The position numbers were made by a program, and so were the translations under genes. A stretch of DNA of 64,000 nt, from positions 10,268 to 74,267 of the forward strand of contig VZRG01002017.1 of assembly GCA_013397435.1 (NCBI GenBank), given 5' to 3'. Positions 52,578 through 64,000 of the stretch are shown here, piece after piece (position 1 is the first letter of the stretch; every line of letters starts with the position of its first letter). The notes under the pieces were generated by a model. The model ran no database searches, was not told the origin of the DNA, and saw only the letters and a list, made by a program, of their open reading frames with translations. The DNA comes from Erythrocercus mccallii. Lineage: Eukaryota > Chordata > Aves > Passeriformes > Dicruridae.

Positions 52578-52757
52578 ATGGCTGGATCGTGCCCCAGAGA
52601 CTCCAGGCAGAAGCTGCAGTGGGGACAGCGAGAGCCTTCCAACACTGAGTTGGTGAATGAAACAGAGAAACCTGCAAAGCTAAGGTACTCTAAAGAGTGG
52701 GACCCAGAGGAGCCATACCAGACAACTTTTTATTTTCTGATTTCCTTTTTCAATTAA
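52578..52757 (+). other. Short ORF with a strong Kozak start, possible exon remnant
   Basis: A 59-codon frame starts MAGSCPRDSRQKLQWG at an ATG in the context TCACCATGG, which is a near-ideal vertebrate initiation site. An in-frame TAG lies 24 bases upstream. The first 35 codons are hydrophilic and look protein-like. A possible splice donor follows at 52685 (CTAAG then GTACTC). Otherwise the frame runs on to a TAA at 52755. I do not recognise the product. A sequence that might be the next exon (53017-53067) has good splice signals but stops in every frame, so an intact gene is not supported. This may be chance, or the first exon of a decayed or non-coding gene. Confidence 0.2.
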
Positions 52758-53136
52758 ATGTGATGTTTTTGAGAGCAAGCTTGCTTACAGACTATTAATC
52801 TGAGGCTGAAGGTAAAGAAAGGAAAACACCTCAGTGAGAACTGAACTCTGAAAAGCTTTGTCTGCAGTACAGCGTGCTAAGATAATTCTAGTGAGTTTTG
52901 AAAAAAGGACAGTGGCAGTTCAGTCCTGTGTGACACAAACATGTTCATACAATGTTCTCAGAAGATGAAAGGATGAAATTTTAATGCCTATTTTCTTCCT
53001 TTCATTTACTTTCAAGAGTCATATCATCTAGGGAAAAGTGTGCGCTAATTGATATTTGCCACCAGGTGAGCAAAATGTTCATAATCAACCTACAGTGAAA
53101 GGCTTACAACACTTGCAACAGACTGAGAACATCTAA

Positions 53137-53277
53137 CTGGACCTTTGGAAGGAGCTGAATTTTGAATTTCAAGCATATGAAGAGCAGATTACAGATTTAG
53201 AGGATAAAAATGAGAAGTGCCATGATTTTTATCTGAAGCCTGATTATCTACAGCAGCTGGAAGAGATTTGCATTTGA
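53137..53277 (+). pseudogene. Coding-like fragment, possible decayed coiled-coil gene
   Basis: An open frame of 46 codons reads LDLWKELNFEFQAYEEQI near its start and KPDYLQQLEEICI at its end, then a TGA at 53275-53277. An in-frame TAA lies directly before it at 53134-53136. The same frame is open for a further 12 or more codons upstream of that stop. The composition is acidic, with the helical spacing of a coiled coil, unlike the random ORFs around it. There is no ATG in the fragment. I do not recognise the family. Together with the ORF at 52578 it may mark an old gene or retrocopy on the plus strand. An AATAAA lies downstream near 53547. The length alone could arise by chance. Confidence 0.25.
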
Positions 53278-56164
53278 GAAGCAGTTCATACCTGATTATT
53301 TGAGATCTAATGCTAAAAAATGAAAGAAAGGAAAAAATTATAATGAAGTAAAACTACCACTTGGTTGAACTGCATACTTTTGAAGCTGTCAATTTGATAT
53401 CTAATCCTTAGGGTTCTTGATCACTTGTTACTCAGGAAAATAATATTTTGTTTCAGCAATGGAACAAAGCAAAACATTGCAATTTCTGGAAAGATCCCAG
53501 ATCTGGATTTGAACATTATGTCTTGGATGTATCCCTTAAAAAAATAAACTAAAGGAAACTAAAGCCACATATGGCGGAACATAAACAGGCACCTGTAATC
53601 TCAAAATGAACAAGTGTTAAATGAACACTTTCTCTGGAAGTTTGGGGAGCAGCTTTTTCTATCATGTCTCTCACATGCAAGAAGAAACTCTGGAAAATAT
53701 TTCCAGTCAAATAGAAGATGGAAAGTGTTCAGGAGCAGATGGAGGGAATCTTTGCACAAAATTTTCACTGCATGCTAAGGCTTTGACCATACCCACAGAC
53801 TGTAGGTAAAATACAAATTTCTATTAAAACAACTCATCAGTGTGGGAAGTGTAGAGCAAAATGATGGCAAAAAAGTGACTTCACTGGTAAAGATTATAAT
53901 TCCCCTTCAATGCCAGCCCCTTAATAACAGTTGTTACAGCTTGAAATCACAGTGTCACCCTTTAGCTTAAGCTGTAATTGCTCATTCTTGCTAGAAGTCA
54001 TTCATGTGGTGGTGAGGAAGGACTAAAGGAGTCCTTTTAGCCAGTGGGTAGAAGGCTTCTGTTCATTTGCTGCTCAGTGAATCGTGATTATATACGGTCA
54101 GATAATTATGAGTGGTTTGTTTGACAGAATAAGAAATAGAGGGGGTTTAAGCATTTAACCACTGCAAGCCATATGCAGAGATAACAATTTCAAACCTATA
54201 GGCAATCTGATTTCAGACTTTTCTAACTTTTTTTATCTTGTATCATTTTGTGTACCCAGACTCAGGAAGCTGAAGAAGAAAGAAACATGATGTAGGGTTG
54301 TATGGGTGTAGCAGTTTGAAGATTCAAAATGCTAAGGTAGTCAGAAAGTACACACACATTCTGAATTACTCTGACATTTGTAATTTTAGGTAATATTTTG
54401 CTCAAATATTATTTTTAGCAGCATGCAGGGAGACTTGGTGAGGCCTCCAAGAGGAATCAACAGCTGCAGTGACTGGTCATCAGCTATAGATCAGATAATT
54501 TTCAGGATGTGAAGAGTACATTGCATCTGCACCCTTCGAAGCAGAGCAAACTGACCTACACGACCACAACCCCTCTGTGGATTGCCTCCATGCATGTTTA
54601 TCAGGGCAGATAAAAACACTGCCTCTATCTCACTGCTGTCCCTTGAACAGAACATATTGCCAGGCTCCCCACCCCAACCTGCTGCCATATAAAGTAGGCA
54701 ACAGGAGATGTGATCAGGACAGGACTGGAAGAAGGAAAAGTGCAGAAAGGAAGACAAAAGGAGGGGAGAAGCAAAGCAAACCTGAGTTTAAAAGGACCAG
54801 CACTACTCTGCTGTGACAGGGGAAAGAGGGAGGCCCAGGTCTGAAGACAGGAAGATCGTTTTGGCAGTACAGGCATCATTTGTAGCACCAGCTGCAAATA
54901 TTTCATGGATTGGATTTCATGGAGCCATGGCACTGGGTCACTGAAAAAGATAACTACAATAAATGTGCTTAGATGGAGGGCTTTTTCATTAAAAGCTATA
55001 GGAATCAACAAAGCCCTCTGATTGCTTGCTTTTTTCTTTAATTGAAAAGTTTCTCACTTTGCTGTAATTCTCAACAGGTTTTGATTGTCTTCACAAAACA
55101 ATTAGAGTCTCCCTCTTCTGGCTCTGTTTAATACTTATATTTATAGGTATTAATATGGGAATTTCCCCATCAAAATCTTCGCAGGAGAGGGACAAAAGAA
55201 AAAATACTGCTTTATAGCATTAAGTGGAGACTTGAAATCCTGCAGAAACTGTACTTCTATGTGAAATTATTGTTTTTTTCTTTCTGTGTCAAATCAATGA
55301 CTACATTTTTGGTACCTAATTGAATGTCACAGTTTCAACTCAAAGCCAAGAAAGATAAAGCATATCAAGAAGAGGAAGCAAAAGAATTCTCATTATCTTT
55401 ACTTTTTTCTTGAAAGATCAAAAAATATATTAAGATAGGTCTAAATTTCATGAAATTTGGGATCCTTATAAGTGAGGAAAATATTTTTGTTTGAACTATA
55501 TACCTCTTATGTTCAGTTTTAGAATAACATTTCTAAGTCCCTTACAACATTAAATACAGGCTTCTGTAATTGGAGCTTTTGTCCCACTGATACTTTCATG
55601 ACATTGTGCCCAAATCCTGATTATATTTCATTTAAATTCTTAATAGCTTTTACTACAGATCAGAGTCTTTGCATGGGAGTTTCTGAACCTAGATGAGTCT
55701 TAGTGCTGTATCATCCTGAGCTCAGGAAACTACACCAAATTCTGATGTCTAAACTACATAAATTACATTTATAGGACTGAATTGACCCAATTTTACTTTA
55801 TATTTCAAATATACCGTATCTGTCTGAATGTTACATTCAAATGAGCATGCCTACAATGGTCACACAAGCAGCCTCAGTGTCCCTCACAGCCCTGAGGGCA
55901 TAACAAGCCTGATTGTCCCTGCTCAGCTCCTGGGGCTCCTCACATCCCACCCATGGCTCAGACCCCCACATCAGCCCCTTTTTGACTGAGCATTATTGCT
56001 GTAAATTGAAACCTGCCCTTTTGCAGAAAGAAAGCCTTTGTGATAATTTATGCACCACACCAAAATACATCTATCTCAAAACTGCATTTAAACACATTAC
56101 TCAAGAAATCTTCCCTCAATCACTCCTGAGGTCTTTGGGTAGGGATTGCTTCTTTTTCCTCCTG
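53278..56164. other. Intergenic DNA, no gene seen
   Basis: Non-coding DNA with short ORFs only. The frame at 53621-53809 has no recognisable domain. A purine-rich patch lies near 54710-54790. Confidence 0.55.
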
Positions 56165-56750
56165 TGTCAAGGGCTGACACGTTCTAACCCCAGCTGGCAG
56201 CTGAGCACCATAGAGCTGCTCCCCCAGTGGGATGAGGGGAAGAGAATTGGAAGGCTTAAAGTGGAAAAACTCTTGGACTGTGATAAAAACAGTTTAATAA
56301 TTGAAATAAAATAAAAAATAATAATTCAAAATTGTCACAAACAAAGAAAATAACAAAGAGAAAGAAATAAAACCCAAGACAGACAGGTGATGCAAATTAA
56401 CGCAACTGGTCACCACCAACCAATATGCAATCGGGCCCTGAGCAATGGTCTCTAGACAACCTTCCCCCCATAGTTCTACTGCCAAGCATGATGCTATATG
56501 GTGTGGAATATCCCTGGGGTCAGCTGGGGCCAGCTGTCCCAGCTGCATCCCCTTCCACTTTTGTCCATCCCCACCCTTCTCATTGCTGGATGGTGTGAGA
56601 AGCAGAAAAGGCCTTGACTGTGTGTAAGCACTGTTCAGCTGTAACAAAAACATCCCTGAACTAGCAACACTGGTTCCAGCACAAAGCCAAAGCACAGCCC
56701 CACACCAGCTACTGTGAAGAAAATTAACTCAACCTCAAGCAAAACCAGCA
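56165..56750 (-). mobile_element. Solo LTR, inverted, related to the LTR at 24459-25041
   Basis: Read on the minus strand, it has the same order of blocks as the LTR at 24459: GTAGCTGGTGTGGGGCTGTG near its start, then GTGCTTACACACAGTCAAGG, CCTTTTCTGCTTCTCACACC and AGGGATATTCCACACCATAT. A polyadenylation signal ATTAAA lies at plus 56293-56298, and the end contains CCAGCTGGGGTTAGAACG. The R/U5 part differs from the other copy (long T-rich tract), so it belongs to another subfamily. The outer limits are approximate, and no clear target-site duplication was found. No viral genes are present. Confidence 0.8.
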
Positions 56751-57899
56751 TTTGTTCTTAGGTAATAGATGTAGAACAAGGAATTGTAGCCTCAAAATTA
56801 ACTCAGTGTTAATTACAAAGCTTGGATAGGGGTGCAAATAAGATAACTGGAACTGAGCAGAAAATTTTTTTATCCTGGGGAAACTTTGCCATTTCATAAA
56901 GTCTTCAAAGTCCCAAACCAGAGCATGATGGATTGAGACCAGGTAGAAGCTTTTGTTCCCAAACTGATCAGGTAGCCTTAGGACTGTCAAGTCTTTCTTC
57001 ATCCTGTTCTCTCCATTTCAATGAGTAGTCTGTCAAGCTTGCTTTAATTGTGACTTACGAAAATATCATGCCCTTCTTTTATCTCCCTTTCTTAATTAGT
57101 GTTGCAATAAAAATCAGGATACAGTTACCTTGAAAATCATTTGAATATATAGCGAACCAGAATATATACAGCAAAAATCTACTTAGGAAGTTGACTAAAT
57201 TTCTTTTCCTTATTATTTATAGGTTTATAATTTGTACCAAAACTGATACTAGGCAAAGAACACATTTGCCCCCCGGCCCCACCAAAAAATCCTGTTTATT
57301 ACATTTTCCTCCTCTCTATCCCCTCAACAAAATGCTGAAAATTCTGGAGAACACTCTGAAAATACCTATGAGCTAATGCAAAGAATTCTCCAAAAGTTCA
57401 GGGAAGGGAAATGCTAAACATATTACAACTTTCAACACAACACCCAAGATGATAAAACTCAGTGATCTGATGTGGTATCTTTTTGACCAGAAACAAACAA
57501 GGGCTGTTTTAATGCCAAGTTCTTTCTTTTGACATGCATTTTAAGAGGTAAAATCTGAAAATTACTGATGTCAAAACCTTATCAGAATAATTCTGCTTGC
57601 AATTTTATTGGAAGTCAAACAGAATAAGAACTTGCAGAGACAGACCAAAAGGTAGCTATCATAATATAGCTAAATAAGCTATATAGATTAATAGTTCAAT
57701 AATATAAATAAAAGTACAGATGGGAACTGAAGTTTTGGTGAAGTAGCATAGAGATTAAAGACAACTACAGTTTAGACCAAAACCCAAATGCTTTTATGTC
57801 AGTTAACCCACATATATTGGAAATATTGAGTGAGGATGCACAGGATGAATGGCTAAGCAGAACAAAAATAGGAACCACAAGTACTGTGGTACAGCAGAA
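56751..57899. other. Intergenic DNA, no gene seen
   Basis: A+T-rich DNA without recognisable features. The right part may already belong to the old LINE described next. Confidence 0.5.
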
Positions 57900-58800
57900 A
57901 GAGGCTGAAGGCCTCCATAGAGTCCAGCTTGCAAAAGTCTGGGTTACTTCCAAGCCTCAAAAAGAAACAGTTTCTGAAGTTGCAGGTCTGTGCCATAAAA
58001 TTCATTGTAAAATCTTCCAAGAGGTCATACAGCCAGAGGTCAGCAAAGAGGAGGAAATATAATAGAGGATCATTAGTCTGACCACAATTGTACACAATTT
58101 TTTAGAGCAAACTTTGATGGAAAGAATAATTAAAGACATGGAAGGAAGTGGAAAGAAATGCTGCACAGGTTTATTAAAGTAGAACAAGCAAGACTAAACA
58201 TGAAAGTAAATAATTAAGACTGAGGAGAGGCAGCTAATTCAACCTACATGGACATTGGTAAAAATACTTAATGATGTGGTGTAAGAGAGAAAACATTAAG
58301 TAAAAAACTAGAGATTAATATAATATTAGATTAGAAATTAGGAGAATAACTGGCTAAATGGGAGATTACAGCAAAATTAGAAGCCTGGAAATGAAGGGTA
58401 ATTAACAGGTAATGTGTCATTACTTTTTCTTAGAATAAGTTTAATTCCCTTTTTTTTAATGAATATGGCGCAGAAACGTGTTTGCAGCATTAAAATTTGC
58501 TGTTGTCTCAGAACATAAGGGTTCCAATACAGAGGAAGATCAGTGAAAAAATGCTGAAGTACATTAAAAGCTGGAATGAGACGTGGGATGAAAATGTCAT
58601 TTGTACCAAGCACAAGGTTACACATGTGGGTCAAGCATTCTTGCTATAAATATATCTATTGGTAAAAACTAAAGAGGAAAAAAACCTGAGATGGATGGAA
58701 GCTCCTAAACAATGATGAACTACCAATATAATTCAGATGTGAAAGAGTCAGATTGCAGACAAGGATTCTATTAGGCAAGGTTTTTGAGAGATGCAAAAAA
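57900..58800 (+). mobile_element. Ancient, decayed CR1/L3-like LINE (reverse-transcriptase region)
   Basis: At 58070-58180 one frame reads ISLTTIVHNFLEQTLMERI and then IKDME. This matches the CR1-type reverse-transcriptase block written roughly as (R)P(I/V)SLTS..GK(I/L)(L/M)EQ...I...L. Just before it, GGAAATATAATAGAGGATCA looks like the decayed codons of the preceding GNYRP motif. Farther on, AACTGGCTAAATGGGAG and then ACATTAAAAGCTGGAATGAG with AAGCACAAGGTTACACATGT keep the order of later ORF2 segments. Stops and small indels are frequent. An 88-codon ORF at 57796-58062 overlaps its left part and is best read as a by-product. The limits are uncertain. It is clearly much older than the other CR1 copies here. 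Confidence 0.65.
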
Positions 58801-58989
58801 ATAATTGATTACTTGCAAAGAACTAGTAAGATCTAGCTGATCCATTCTGTGTCTGAAGAACATGATCTCCAGATAGAGCAGGTACTATATATTAGTTTCT
58901 CCATCCCCTTATTATTCAAGCTTTTCAAAGAAAATCAAGCTGTACTGCAGGACCTTAAAGTATGTTTGATGTCTTTAGCTTGTAAGCTC

Positions 58990-59070
58990 TTCCCCTTTAT
59001 GTCCCAGTTCCACATGAGGACATTAGGCCTTGCTTCCCCTCTTTCTCCCTTATGTCCCAGTTTCCATGGG
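58990..59070. repeat. Imperfect duplication with about 53-bp spacing
   Basis: TTTATGTCCCAGTTCCACATG near 58996 recurs as CTTATGTCCCAGTTTCCATG near 59049, both preceded by C/T-rich DNA. It is an old local duplication. Confidence 0.75.
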
Positions 59071-62000
59071 AAGGCAACTCAGATGAGAGATGGAAGGGAG
59101 ACATACTGCAACTGGTTCCCCAGTTTGAACAGAGAAGGGAAATACACAGCAGATGTATTTCCTTATGGAGCAGTACACGTTTTGCCTAAGAGAGATGACT
59201 TTTTTTTGCCCAACAGCTTGATGACTGAGAGGTACACTGTCTATAAAACAGTCAGGCAGCAGGGGGAAAAGAGAAAAAACAAAGGAAAAGAAGCCATGAA
59301 GAAAAGAAAATATTAGAACAAAAACAAACTGAAGCAACTAGCAATAAAATTCAAAACAACATATAAGAGGTCAGCTGGGATAGAGGATCATCCCTCTAGC
59401 CTTGAAAGCAGGAAGGCCCTAGCACAGCCTTTCAGCAGGAATTAAAAACTACAAAGAAAAGCTAGATTCAAACAGAACTTAATCAGCTGTTGGAAGAACT
59501 TTCGTGACCAGGTTGACTGGCTATAGCATTTCCAGTGATTCAGAAGTTCTCCTCCAGAGCAACATTCCTAATTATAAGGTTAATATGGGTCTAATTTCAT
59601 CGCTCTGTATATTCTTTTTAAGCAGAGCTGAACTTCCAGAACTCGGCAAACCACAGGGATGATGTTTTCTACAGTTCTTGCTCTGCAGTGTAGAAGAAAT
59701 CCTTGTGGTGTAAGTGAATTCCTTCTATCTCCAATGCACAGAAACTAGTTCCCATGAAATAATGGACACCATTCTCTTGATACTAAAGAAACGTACAGCT
59801 TCTGCTGAATGGGAAACCATAGAGAGAAGATGGAAACACTGAAAGGTTTTTGGAAAAGAGTTAAGGAGTTTCTCATTTCAAACTGCCACCTTTGACTTTG
59901 TTTTAGTAATTTTTAAAATTTTGTCCCTGTCTCTTTTACAACATCTCCAAAACAATCAAAGAAAACAATAACAGTGCTCAGGAGTCCTTTCAGAGACTAT
60001 ATTGAATTTTGTCAACTGTAGATTTTGTAGGAAGAGACAGAAAGCCTAGAAAGGTAAAATATGGAGTAGAATTGAAGATTTCTGACCCTGCTGCCAGAAA
60101 GCAGCAGACTTTTAATAATTCAATGAAGGCTACAATTTCATGTGTAGATCATATTCCACTTTCTTTGAAGAGAATCCCCATAGAGCATCAGGGGCTTTTT
60201 CCACTGTGGGAGTTAAGAAACGCAGACAGTACAACCAAACTTCAAAATAACTGTTTTACTATTCATCTTTGAAGAAGCTGTAAGTTTCTGTAAGCTTTAG
60301 CCTTACCAACTTCCCAGGAAACTCCATACTGTATAAGAGGGTGTTACAGAAATTTGTAATCATTCTCAAATATATTGGATGGGGAAGATAATGGCAAAAT
60401 AACAAGTAGGTTGTTAGCATACCACGCATGCCAGAATTATCAATTACATGCTCTTTTAGAGAAAGAATAAACTGAAAGTAGTGTTAAAATTTTCCATTAC
60501 AAATTAAAATTTTTCAAACAAGTTGTGAAGAAGACCATTACATAGCCTGCAACAGTATGTCAAATGTTTTCTAAGATAACTGAAACTCGTTCTAGTGCTA
60601 ATTAGCTTTAAATGATTCTGCCCTGATACTGCCCAGCTGGACAGCTGTTTGGATGTCAGGAACTCTTCTGAAATTACCAAAGGAGGAGGAAGAACTGTAC
60701 TTTCAGCTTTATTCAACAGGCAAGCATGATGTAGTTTCTCAGGGTATGATTTCTGTATGATAAGATGCTCCAGTTTTCATTCCCATGCAAATAGTCAAGG
60801 CAAACTTCCACAGAGATTGCCCATAGCCAGATAAAAAAAAGAAAACCCTGAGTATTTTTAGGCTGAGATTATCGCAACTAAAAAAAAAGGGGGGGGTGTT
60901 TTTTTCAGGAAAATTGATGGCTAAGATGCTTATTTATTGCAGGAAAACACATAGCAATAGATCAGACACAATAACAGAGAGGTTAACAAGAGCTAACATA
61001 CCACCATCTACTGCATTAGTATTAGAATTCCTTTTGTTTACAGAGTTAATACTTGTAATTGTTCAACCAGAGAGAACTGAACATTTTCCTTGAAAAAGAA
61101 TTAATATTACCTATTTGCATGACTTAAAAAGTTACTTGTGAATTCTCAAAGTCAAAAGTTTTCAGGCTCAAGTAGTTAACAGCACAGCACAGATAAAATT
61201 AGAAGGATTTTCAATGGCTGACCAACTGCAAATTTCATTATACGGATTCAAGTGCAGACATTATCCATTCAGGCTGTCCTTGTCTGTGACTAAAGAAAGA
61301 TCTTGTCTTGTGCTAGAAAGAGAACCATATTTCCCTTAGCACAAAATCTTGAAGTATGTTAGACAACTACCTTATTTATTGACTATTTACTGCATTGATG
61401 GATTGTACACTAACACAATAAACAGTGTCTTGAGGGAATGAAAAGTATTTCTACTTTCATTAAGGCTCTAACTTTCTTTTTCTGGAAACATTTTCTTTCT
61501 AGGGTTTTCAAGGTGAAAGCATACACCATTTGGTGCCTTGCTATAATAAAGTAAATACTTCCTTTTCCTAACATACTGACCTTGTGATCTATCACTGCTG
61601 GAATTTCTATTTCTGGGAACCTTTGAGAAGTTATAGTTTTCCTCTCCAGGAGAACAGACATCTTTCTGAGCTCTACCTGATTCAGAGCTAGTTTAAAATG
61701 AATAGAGAGTTTTCTTGGTATCAGATTCCACAACCAGAATGAAAAAGGTGAAATTAATAAAATGTCAGGGAAAATTGCGATTATATTCCAGAAATGCTAT
61801 TAAACTGTCAAGCTTCTGATGAATTCACATAAGCACCCTTAAAACCAGGCTGAACATTCCTCATTTAAGTTATCTTTATATCTTGTTTGGGAGCAAAAGT
61901 TGTTACTGGGAGAAGAAAAGACACCAGTCATGGAAGGACAGACTCTCGAGCCAGGTGAGAGAAAAAAGCTTAGGGCAGAACAGCTTAGCAAGAAAATCAT

Positions 62001-63775
62001 CACTCTGAAAAGGTTAGTGTTACAAGAAGAAAATTAACCAGATATGAAGTCAGATAGAACTGTGCTCCAGCATGTACTCAGCAAGTCTCAGGACCCCAGG
62101 GTCATCTCTTCAGTCTTCCCACAGGCACTGTTCCCATCTGTTTTTCCATGCCATTCTTACATCTCTCCCTGTCAGCCTTTGTGCAGAAGGAGATGAACAC
62201 GGATCAGATTTTAACCTCTCATTCACTGGGGTCTTACTGTGTCCTGCACAGGGGCTGGAAGACACTTAAAAAGGTGTTGAAAACACAAGGCCATTTAAGT
62301 AAACACCAAATATTGGATGATCAAGATTCATAAATTTTCCATGAAGACAGGAGTACAGTGAGCCAGCTTAGCAACCAGGGACTTTAACGCCTTTAAGGCC
62401 TGGTAGTCACTCATTAGTATCTGTAATAATGGGTCATCAGTGTCAATATGAATTTCCTGAACAGCAGCCTCCAAGATTGCTGCAAGGCATTTCATTCATA
62501 GAACAAAGAAACAAAACAATAGTGGGAGCTCATTACTTCAGAGGTTTTCTAAACTCTTTGGATTGTGTAAAATAAATATTCAAAAGAAATCATAGATGCA
62601 GTTTGATCTGCGCTAAAGTTGCTGAAAAGTCCATCGAGGATCCCTCAGAGGCATGAGAAAGAACAGTATTACCTTTACATCCAGACACATAGAAATAATA
62701 CACTTGTTCCTGTTTCAGAGCCTAACCTTATATTTTCTGAAGTCTGGAACCATTGGTGGCAGACAAATCCCTATTATTGCCTGTAGGCATTCCTCAAAAC
62801 ATATCAATTATCCTATCCAGTTGCATTTCAGATGAATTATTCTCTTGTTACCAAGGCAACCAAATATGTCTAACAAGAAATAACCATATTTTTTGTTCAT
62901 GCATACCTGGGTTGCCAGAGCAACCTTATAAACTGGATCACCCAAACAAAGTGCATGCAAAGTCTCAAGGGAACATGGTTCTTATCAGCTGTGGGATGTC
63001 TGCCTATTGAGCCAAGAGCATCACCTCCCATCCCAGTCTGCCACTGGTATAACATTGGAAAGACCCAAGGGCTTTGGAGACCATCACACTTCTCAAACAA
63101 CATGAGAGGAAGTAGAAGGCAACACTCATGGGAAAAGCAGAGCACCCTCAAATGTCTGTAGTTAGAAAAGAAAGCTTGTAAAATCTGTATAAAGAAATCT
63201 CTGTATTTAACTGTATTTCAGCCACAATTCCTGCAAGGAGTAAAAGATGGTTTATCCTGGTTGACACTTGCAGACAAGTTATGTTCATTACCAGCTCAAC
63301 TGCATACATTGGTCACAGGCCATCAGTAGTCATTTTCTTTGGATAGGTAAGACTTCAAAGCTAAATGGAAAGACCAATCTATAAGCAGACTTAACACCAA
63401 AATACTTTCAATGCTCTTGGTACCAATTTGTGTGGAGACTAGCCCTATGTGATAAGAGAAAGAAATGAAGAAAATTATTTTAAAAGTGTCTTGAAATAAT
63501 CCTTTATTCCTGAAGTCAGGAAAAAAATAACAGTAAAATAGTGACCTGAATGGTGATCTCCAGTCAGTATATTTATTATTAACATCACTTGCTTATCTGT
63601 GCAGTAATACTTCCTTTGTTGGATTTTTATGTTTATTCAGGAAGAAATTCAAGAAATAATGAAACCCGTCCTGTGGCAGTACACTACAACATAGTGTGAA
63701 ACATAAGCTCTCTAAACACATTAATGAAGGAATAGTATTCAGAATTCCAAGTTACAACGCAATTAAATAGTTTTA

Positions 63776-63790
63776 CACGCACACACACAG
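63776..63790. repeat. (CA)n run
   Basis: A short CA repeat with one CG interruption, ACACGCACACACACACAG. Confidence 0.9.
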
Positions 63791-64000
63791 AGAAAGAGTA
63801 CAATAATAATGTCTGGTCATTTTTCATTGTAAAGAAGTTTCTGTTTTCCAAAACAGCCACAGCTTAGAAACAAGATCAGCAGGGAATAAAGGTAAGAAGC
63901 ATATTGTTTTCTACTTGATATAGGCAGAAAGGTAGTGCTCCAAACCCTCGCTTAAGAGGGAGTTTAGAAAGTTGTGCCAAAGAGTGGCATGATTGCTACT

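Larger units (their letters stand above)
58801..64000. other. Intergenic DNA, no gene seen
   Basis: No gene is supported. The longest frame (58849-59316, 155 codons) has no domain and spans a local duplication. The rest is A+T-rich DNA with short ORFs, a poly(A)/poly(G) patch near 60882-60897, and a CA run near 63776-63790. Confidence 0.6.

Noticed and set aside
53017..53067. Possible 51-bp coding exon with good splice signals
   Set aside because: All three frames contain a stop, so it cannot be a coding exon. It is kept only as a possible non-coding exon in the findings.
57796..58062. 88-codon ORF as an independent gene
   Set aside because: It overlaps the left side of a decayed LINE and no protein family is recognisable.
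1..64000. tRNA, rRNA or known small RNA genes
   Set aside because: I saw no tRNA B-box/arm pattern, rRNA segment or snRNA signature by eye. A covariance-model search would be decisive.

Overview
The window looks like vertebrate, most likely avian, nuclear DNA. The evidence is a single spliced vertebrate gene end in a CpG island, several CR1-type LINE 3' ends, avian-style solo LTRs, A+T-rich non-coding DNA, and no bacterial-style gene packing. I cannot name the species from sequence alone. A short run of Ns at 46063-46076 shows that it comes from a draft assembly.

The only gene I can name with confidence is EGLN3 (PHD3, the HIF prolyl hydroxylase 3), on the minus strand. Its first coding exon is 3627-3983, with a clean splice donor at 3626/3625. 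Positions 1-3626 are the start of intron 1, and the rest of the gene lies beyond the left edge. The predicted 5'UTR and core promoter lie at about 3984-4460, inside a CpG island of roughly 3060-5590. Many ACGTG/CACGT cores, the hypoxia-response-element type, occur around the promoter. They include a closely spaced pair at 5746-5759. This fits a gene known to be induced by hypoxia, but the sites themselves are only inferred.

From about 5.8 kb to 64 kb the window behaves as a gene desert upstream of EGLN3. The supportable content is repetitive: CR1 LINE 3' ends (8719-9240, 25262-26262, 46369-46775 inverted, and short tails near 19995 and 29288), an older and badly decayed CR1/L3-like LINE (about 57900-58800), three solo-LTR-like elements (14041-14741, 24459-25041, 56165-56750 inverted), microsatellites, small tandem duplications, and two perfect inverted repeats. 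Two weak coding-like stretches near 52.6-53.3 kb are reported with low confidence. They may be remnants of a gene or chance.

I found no convincing new biological system. The observations most worth checking are the HRE-like pair upstream of EGLN3, the ERVL-like solo LTR with matching ends, the coding-like fragment at 53137-53277, the ancient LINE that hides behind an 88-codon ORF, and the 13-bp perfect hairpin at 28862-28895.
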